The notes below the pieces were generated by a model. It saw nothing but the letters and a program-made list of their open reading frames with translations. It was not told the origin of the DNA and searched no databases. A program made the position numbers and the translations under genes. A stretch of 29,887 bases of DNA, from assembly GCA_003154335.1 (NCBI GenBank), contig PMDE01000021.1:4264-34150 (forward strand), written 5' to 3'. Positions 26,133-29,887 of this stretch are shown piece after piece. The stretch is from Methanoregula sp. (GTDB lineage Archaea; Halobacteriota; Methanomicrobia; Methanomicrobiales; Methanospirillaceae). Positions within the stretch are counted from its first letter, which is position 1; every line of letters starts with the position of its first letter.

Positions 26133-27137
26133 TCACCTGATATTTACCGCTTCCGGCTGCACTCTCGTGAGTTCTTCAGTGGAGATATACGATCGGAAAT
26201 CCGGAACTGTCTTTTCGGCAGTCAGGTTATTATTGATCGCCCATCGCGCTTCATCGTTCATGGCGACTAAGAGGGACTGATCGAGGGAGAGGGAAAACCG
26301 GTGTTCCGGCCACGCCGATGCCAGGTACGAATCGCTCAGGTTCAGCCGTTTCTGGACAATACGTTCTGCCTCTTTTGGGTGGCTGTTTGCGTACACTTCT
26401 GCCCCTGAAAGAGATTTCAGGAATTTTGTTATCGTCCCGGGATGTTCTGAAACCCATTCCTGCCTGCCCGCGACGACGGCATAAACCAGCTGCCCGCCCT
26501 GGGTAGGCCATGACGCCCCGTTATCACCCATCCGGACCTGTATGGCGTAGGCATACGGCTGGAAGTAGGTCATCGCATCGACGTCTCCCCGTGCGAGGGC
26601 ATCCACGGATTGAGATGCATTGATATCCACGAGCGTGACAGCCGAGAGGTTTATGCCGTTAAGCGTGAGGAACCTGCCAAGGTAAAATTCCACAATTGTT
26701 CCCCGGGGAAGGCCGATCCGCTTTCCTTTCAGACCCGCGATGGTTGAAATTCCCCGGTCCTTCCGGGCGGTTATCCAGCTCGTCTGGAACTCGTCGATGG
26801 TGCTTATCACCGAGATGTTTTTCCTGCCAAGTATCGCCGTGACGACGGGATATTCAGCCGATACCGAGAGATCGGTTTCGCCGTTCGCCATCGCGTTCAC
26901 CGATGCGACCCCGTTGGTATAGCCATCAAGGACCGTGACGTTGAGGCCGTTCTCTGCAAACAAACCCTGGTCTTCGGCAATATAGATGAAATCCGCCTGT
27001 TCAAGCGGTGGGGAAGCTATGGTGATGGATTCGGGGACCCCGGGCCCTGCTCCGTTTCCGTGATTGAGGGACCAGACGGCAAACCCTGCGAGTACTACGA
27101 CGGCAATCACAACCGCCGCAACGAATATCTTTCTCAT
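26133..27137 (-). CDS. SsuA/NMT1-like solute-binding protein 1
   Basis: This is a 334-residue periplasmic-binding fold of the NMT1/SsuA/TauA type. A hydrophobic anchor (about 5-23) without a lipobox Cys holds it on the outer membrane face. The mature part starts PESITIASPPLEQADFIYIA, has AEDQGLFAENGLNV, LKGKRIGLPRG and FYLGRFLTLNG, all usual for the family. Known relatives bind sulfonates, nitrate, taurine or thiamine precursors; the ligand here cannot be told. Its stop codon lies inside the ribosome site of the kinase gene. It is clearly paralogous to the next upstream gene. No permease or ATPase gene is present, so a sensory role is likely. Confidence 0.87.
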   Translation of the reverse strand: MRKIFVAAVVIAVVVLAGFAVWSLNHGNGAGPGVPESITIASPPLEQADFIYIAEDQGLFAENGLNVTVLDGYTNGVASVNAMANGETDLSVSAEYPVVTAILGRKNISVISTIDEFQTSWITARKDRGISTIAGLKGKRIGLPRGTIVEFYLGRFLTLNGINLSAVTLVDINASQSVDALARGDVDAMTYFQPYAYAIQVRMGDNGASWPTQGGQLVYAVVAGRQEWVSEHPGTITKFLKSLSGAEVYANSHPKEAERIVQKRLNLSDSYLASAWPEHRFSLSLDQSLLVAMNDEARWAINNNLTAEKTVPDFRSYISTEELTRVQPEAVNIR

Positions 27138-27180
27138 AACCTCGCACCTTTAAAAATATCAACAATCATGGCAGTTCCCA

Positions 27181-28194
27181 TCACCGGATAATATTCACCG
27201 AACCGGGTTTCACGGTCTCCAGCCCATCAGTGTAAATAGATTTCCCGAAATCCGGTACAACGGTTGCATTCGTCAGGTTATTTTCGATCATCCACCTGGC
27301 CTCGTCCTCCATCGCTGAGACAAGCGACTGTTCGAGCGTGAGGGAGAACTGGTTCTGCTGCCAGACGGATGGCATATACGTGTCACTAAAATTCAGGCGT
27401 CGCTGAATGATAGCCCGGGCTTCCGCCGGGTGGGAGTTGATGAACTCTTCTGCATCTGCAAGGGAGTTCAGGAATTTCCTCACCGTTCCGGGATGTCCTG
27501 CTATCCAGACATCGGTGGAGACAACGAGCGCGAAGAGAGGCTGACGGCCCTGGACAGACCACATAACGGCATTGTCGCCAAGCCGGTCCCGGGCAGCATC
27601 AGCATACGGCTGGGAAGTCGAGATCCCATCGATATTCCCATTCACAACTTCGTTAACCCATCCATCCGGGGTCTTCACATCGACCAGGGTTATGTCCCGC
27701 ATCGTCATGCCATTGAGCGTAAGGAATCTCCCGAGATGGAATTCAGCTATCGTTCCTATGGTCGTCCCGATCCTCTTGCCTTTGAGATCCGAGACATTCA
27801 CGATCCCCCGGTCTTTTCTTGCGACAAGGTACGTAAAATCACCCTTATCGACAGTCCCTATAGCGCTGACTTTTACATTCTGCAGCGCTTTCCTGACGAG
27901 GGGAAACTCTGTAACACCAACAGTCATGTCAGCTTCCTCGTTTACCACACCGTCAAGTGAAGCAGCCCCGGAATCATATTTTCGCAGGCTCAGATTCAGA
28001 CCGTTCTTTTCAAAAAAATGCCGGTCTTCAGCTACCCAGAGGAGGGCAGTCGACTCAAACGGTGAGTACGCGACCGTTATCGACTCGGGGTTCCCGGAAT
28101 AGGCAGGTGTCAGGGACGTGAAAAACCATGCGCCAAGAACAAACAGCGCTATAACGGCAATTGCGATGATTACGATACCTGAATTCCTGTTCAT
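27181..28194 (-). CDS. SsuA/NMT1-like solute-binding protein 2
   Basis: This 337-residue paralogue of the gene at 26133 is the first gene of the unit. It has an N-terminal membrane anchor (about 7-27), then PESITVAYSPFESTALLWVA, AEDRHFFEKNGLNL, LKGKRIGTTIG and FHLGRFLTLNG. Both proteins share the C-terminal pattern with EARW, NNLT and VPDF. Divergence in the pocket region (GYTNG against KYDSG, YFQPYAY against TSQPYAD) suggests they bind different ligands or have different affinity. The 43-base gap to the next gene holds an AAAGGTG ribosome site. The ATG start has only a weak GTGA upstream. Confidence 0.87.
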   Translation of the reverse strand: MNRNSGIVIIAIAVIALFVLGAWFFTSLTPAYSGNPESITVAYSPFESTALLWVAEDRHFFEKNGLNLSLRKYDSGAASLDGVVNEEADMTVGVTEFPLVRKALQNVKVSAIGTVDKGDFTYLVARKDRGIVNVSDLKGKRIGTTIGTIAEFHLGRFLTLNGMTMRDITLVDVKTPDGWVNEVVNGNIDGISTSQPYADAARDRLGDNAVMWSVQGRQPLFALVVSTDVWIAGHPGTVRKFLNSLADAEEFINSHPAEARAIIQRRLNFSDTYMPSVWQQNQFSLTLEQSLVSAMEDEARWMIENNLTNATVVPDFGKSIYTDGLETVKPGSVNIIR

Positions 28195-28403
28195 GATCTG
28201 TCACTATTGGCCCGGTCCTGGTGACCGATCCGGTTTAATCCCTTATCAGGTGTTCATGTTGATATAGTTCCCGAATTTTGCAGCTCTGATAGCAGCATTG
28301 TCGTTAAACCGTGCCGGTTTTTATTGGTTCCCGACAGACTCTCCGGCATGTTCATTCTTCCTTTAGTCCGCCCGCTGACGATCCTTGCACTCCGTCTCGC
28401 TTT

Positions 28404-28500
28404 GCTCTCCTCAATTTCGCTCTGCTCACAGACTTTCTGTTGCTTTTCCCGGTGAATTGTTGGGATGCAGTACGACCCCATGCACTCGCAATCTCGACTG
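28404..28500 (+). repeat. Interspersed repeat, copy C
   Basis: About 75 percent identity over some 97 bases to 7360-7456 in copy A, including GCTTTTCCCGGTGAATTGTT and GGGATGCAGTACGAC. Similarity fades after CACTCGCAA, so it lacks the 3' half shared by A and B. On the minus strand both A and C read YCIPTIHREK, and the two base differences inside that string fall at third codon positions, a weak hint of former coding use. Confidence 0.55.
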
Positions 28501-28852
28501 GCTCTGCGTACTTGTTCAATTTCGGGACGTTGCGTGCGATTGGGAAACCAATTCATCCAGGTCCGGTGAAAACAGAACGGTGTTGTCATCCTCAGGAAAA
28601 CTACCCCATTCAAAGTCTATAAATATCATCTGCTCACTGATGGATTTGAAACCAGGTACATCCAGAAGTCGAGGTGATCCCTATAGTAAAATGTCCCGAA
28701 AGCCGGTGAAGTGTACAGGCGCGATATCTGTGGGCACATCGTTTTCTTCAAAGAGGCCGGTGGCGGGGAACGTGTCTGCCATATTGAGCCTGTGGAGTGA
28801 ACTGAGATGCAGAATACCAAACCCGGTTAGTGCAGGGGAATTGAACGTACCC

Positions 28853-28858
28853 TATAAT
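28853..28858 (+). promoter_or_regulatory. TATA-like box of ccdA
   Basis: TATAAT lies 19-24 bases before the ATG at 28877. No good ribosome binding site separates them. Archaeal transcription would start at or next to the ATG, so a leaderless mRNA is likely. Confidence 0.4.
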
Positions 28859-28876
28859 TCGTTTAACTGAGATTTT

Positions 28877-29584
28877 ATGGTCGAAGTATCCTATCTGGTA
28901 GCATTCGTAGCGGGGATCGTCTCGTTCCTTGCACCCTGCGTCCTCCCGCTGGTACCGGGTTTCCTCATATATCTCGCCGGTACATCGGTTTGGGAGGGTG
29001 CTGCGAAGAGGTGGGATATCTTCATCGCGAGCCTGCTCTTCGTGGCCGGTTTCTCGGTCGTCTTTTCTGTCCTCGGCGTCCTGCTCAACACAATCCTGAC
29101 CTCGGTCGCCACCGATGCCCAGGTCTGGCTTTCCCGGGCCGGGGGATTGATCATCATATTCTTCGGCCTGTACCTGACCGGGCTCATCCGGGTCAGCTGG
29201 CTGGAAAAAGAGTACAAGTTCCGGGTGACCGGGATCAAATCGAAATATCTCACTGCGTTTCTCTTCGGCGTTGCATTTGCAGCCGGGTGGACTCCGTGCG
29301 TGGGAGCGGCCCTCGGGGCAATCCTCGGGCTTGCAGCATCACAGCCATCCCTCGCGTTCACCCTCCTGCTCGCGTACTCACTTGGCCTTGGACTGCCCTT
29401 TATTATAACAGGGCTCTTCGCATCGCAGGCGTTAGCCTGGATCGATAAATATGCAAAAGCATTTGAGTACATCAACATCATCTTCGGAATCCTGCTGATC
29501 ATCCTCGGGATCCTGATCTTTACGCAGACGCTTGGACTCGTTGCCAACCTGACCATGATCAACAGCATACTCCTTGGGAGTTGA
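28877..29584 (+). CDS. ccdA: CcdA-type thiol-disulfide membrane transporter
   Basis: The 235-residue protein has six membrane segments and belongs to the CcdA/DsbD-beta family, which passes electrons from cytoplasmic thioredoxin to extracytoplasmic thiol proteins. The two redox Cys are in their usual settings: LAPCVLPLVPG (C21) and GWTPCVGA (C141). The length is normal for CcdA. The next gene encodes a membrane-anchored thioredoxin-like protein and starts 7 bases after the stop, so the pair should act as electron carrier and acceptor. Confidence 0.93.
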   Translation: MVEVSYLVAFVAGIVSFLAPCVLPLVPGFLIYLAGTSVWEGAAKRWDIFIASLLFVAGFSVVFSVLGVLLNTILTSVATDAQVWLSRAGGLIIIFFGLYLTGLIRVSWLEKEYKFRVTGIKSKYLTAFLFGVAFAAGWTPCVGAALGAILGLAASQPSLAFTLLLAYSLGLGLPFIITGLFASQALAWIDKYAKAFEYINIIFGILLIILGILIFTQTLGLVANLTMINSILLGS

Positions 29585-29591
29585 TACCAGA

Positions 29592-29887
29592 ATGGAAAAA
29601 CGGACAATCGGGCTTATTGTAGCCATTTTCCTGATCGCCGCAGCAATCGTCTACCTCGGGCAGTTCAGTCCCCAGAAAACATTTACCGGGACCAACGTGA
29701 CGCCGGGGAACAGGACTGCCATCAATGCTGAAAAGGCGAAGATCTACCCGTTCGCAAAAGAGATAGCCGAGCCCTCGGGGTTTGTGAACGGTGACAACAT
29801 CACTATCGGAAGTCTTGTCGGGAAGAAGGTCATACTCGTGGACTTCTGGACGTACAGCTGCATCAATTGCGAGCGGACGATCCCCTA
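29592..29887 (+). CDS. Membrane-anchored DipZ/TlpA-like thioredoxin (partial)
   Basis: The first 98 residues are in the window, and the gene runs off the right edge. An N-terminal membrane anchor (about 6-23) precedes a linker and the thioredoxin fold. VDFWTYSCINCERTIP holds the CxxC site (C90, C93). The WTYSCINC form is typical of the C-terminal domain of DipZ proteins, in which a CcdA part and a redoxin part are fused; here the two are separate neighbouring genes. GGAG near 29577 lies inside the end of ccdA, so translation is probably coupled. Confidence 0.88.
   Translation, partial: MEKRTIGLIVAIFLIAAAIVYLGQFSPQKTFTGTNVTPGNRTAINAEKAKIYPFAKEIAEPSGFVNGDNITIGSLVGKKVILVDFWTYSCINCERTIP

Larger units (their letters stand above)
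28195..28876. other. Divergent intergenic stretch with repeat copy C and decayed coding DNA
   Basis: No intact gene is convincing here. The left end should hold the promoter of the binding-protein/kinase unit, with a possible TATA-like GATATAG on the minus strand near 28260-28266. The middle holds copy C of the interspersed repeat. At 28684-28851 the minus strand has 56 open codons with protein-like composition (LNMADTFPATGLFEENDVPT, ending FRDILL), bounded by stops and without a good start: a possible gene remnant. Confidence 0.4.

Noticed and set aside
28254..28613. A 119-codon minus-strand frame similar in part to one at 7166-7498
   Set aside because: The similarity is explained by repeat copies A and C, and it extends beyond either frame. 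Coding use is not convincing, despite third-position differences in a short string.
28891..29607. A 238-codon open frame on the minus strand
   Set aside because: It is the shadow of ccdA; the CcdA motifs on the plus strand are decisive.
1..29887. CRISPR arrays, tRNA or rRNA genes, transposase genes
   Set aside because: I looked for regular short repeats, cloverleaf-type sequences and transposase motifs and saw none.

Overview
The window looks like a chromosome segment of a methanogenic archaeon, most likely Methanomicrobiales (Methanoregula or Methanospirillum type). The signs are a PolB2-type family B polymerase, an MTH865-family protein, N-glycosylation-rich secreted proteins, many soluble and membrane PAS/HisKA_2 histidine kinases, archaeal TATA-like promoters and ribosome binding sites of the GGAG/GGTGATC type. 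The placement rests on protein families recognised by eye, not on a database search.

Layout. 130-3234 (-) is a secreted Ig-like/vWA surface protein. 3531-6101 (+) is a membrane Cache-like/PAS/GAF/PAS histidine kinase, and 6183-7079 (-) is a cation diffusion facilitator. 7080-7646 is a gene-poor stretch carrying one copy of an interspersed repeat. 7647-11427 (+) holds a PolB2 cassette: a RecA-like protein without a Walker A motif, a small partner protein, an isoprenylcysteine-methyltransferase-like membrane protein, and a family B polymerase with an altered active site. 11779-14670 (-) is a soluble five-PAS kinase. 14973-17318 (+) holds two small genes with a nearly identical upstream element on either side of a ferritin-like/VIT1 iron transporter; the second gene encodes an MTH865-domain protein. 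17539-17838 (-) is a small unknown protein. 18198-20855 (-) is a soluble PAS/GAF kinase. 28194-21348 (-) reads as one transcription unit: two SsuA/NMT1-like binding proteins, a 1447-residue seven-PAS kinase, and a frameshifted single-domain response regulator. 28877-29887 (+) is a CcdA plus DipZ-like thioredoxin pair that runs off the window.

The most unusual structure is the PolB2 locus. The start of the RecA-like gene with its leader, the last codons of the small gene, and the first codons of the polymerase each occur twice. One set (7647-8518) has intact recA-like and small genes followed by a frameshifted 5' fragment of polB2. The other (9305-11427) has the leader and start codon joined directly to the small-gene tail and then an intact polB2. 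The simplest reading is a tandem duplication of a three-gene operon followed by complementary deletions, with the methyltransferase gene lying between the halves. Both halves keep the same 67-68 bp leader, a candidate shared control element for a translesion-synthesis cassette.

The rest of the window is dominated by signalling. Four kinases share two transmitter subtypes, and one is a visible mosaic of the other two soluble/membrane types. The binding-protein/kinase/regulator unit has no ABC permease or ATPase, which suggests that the binding proteins present ligands to the kinase instead of feeding a transporter.
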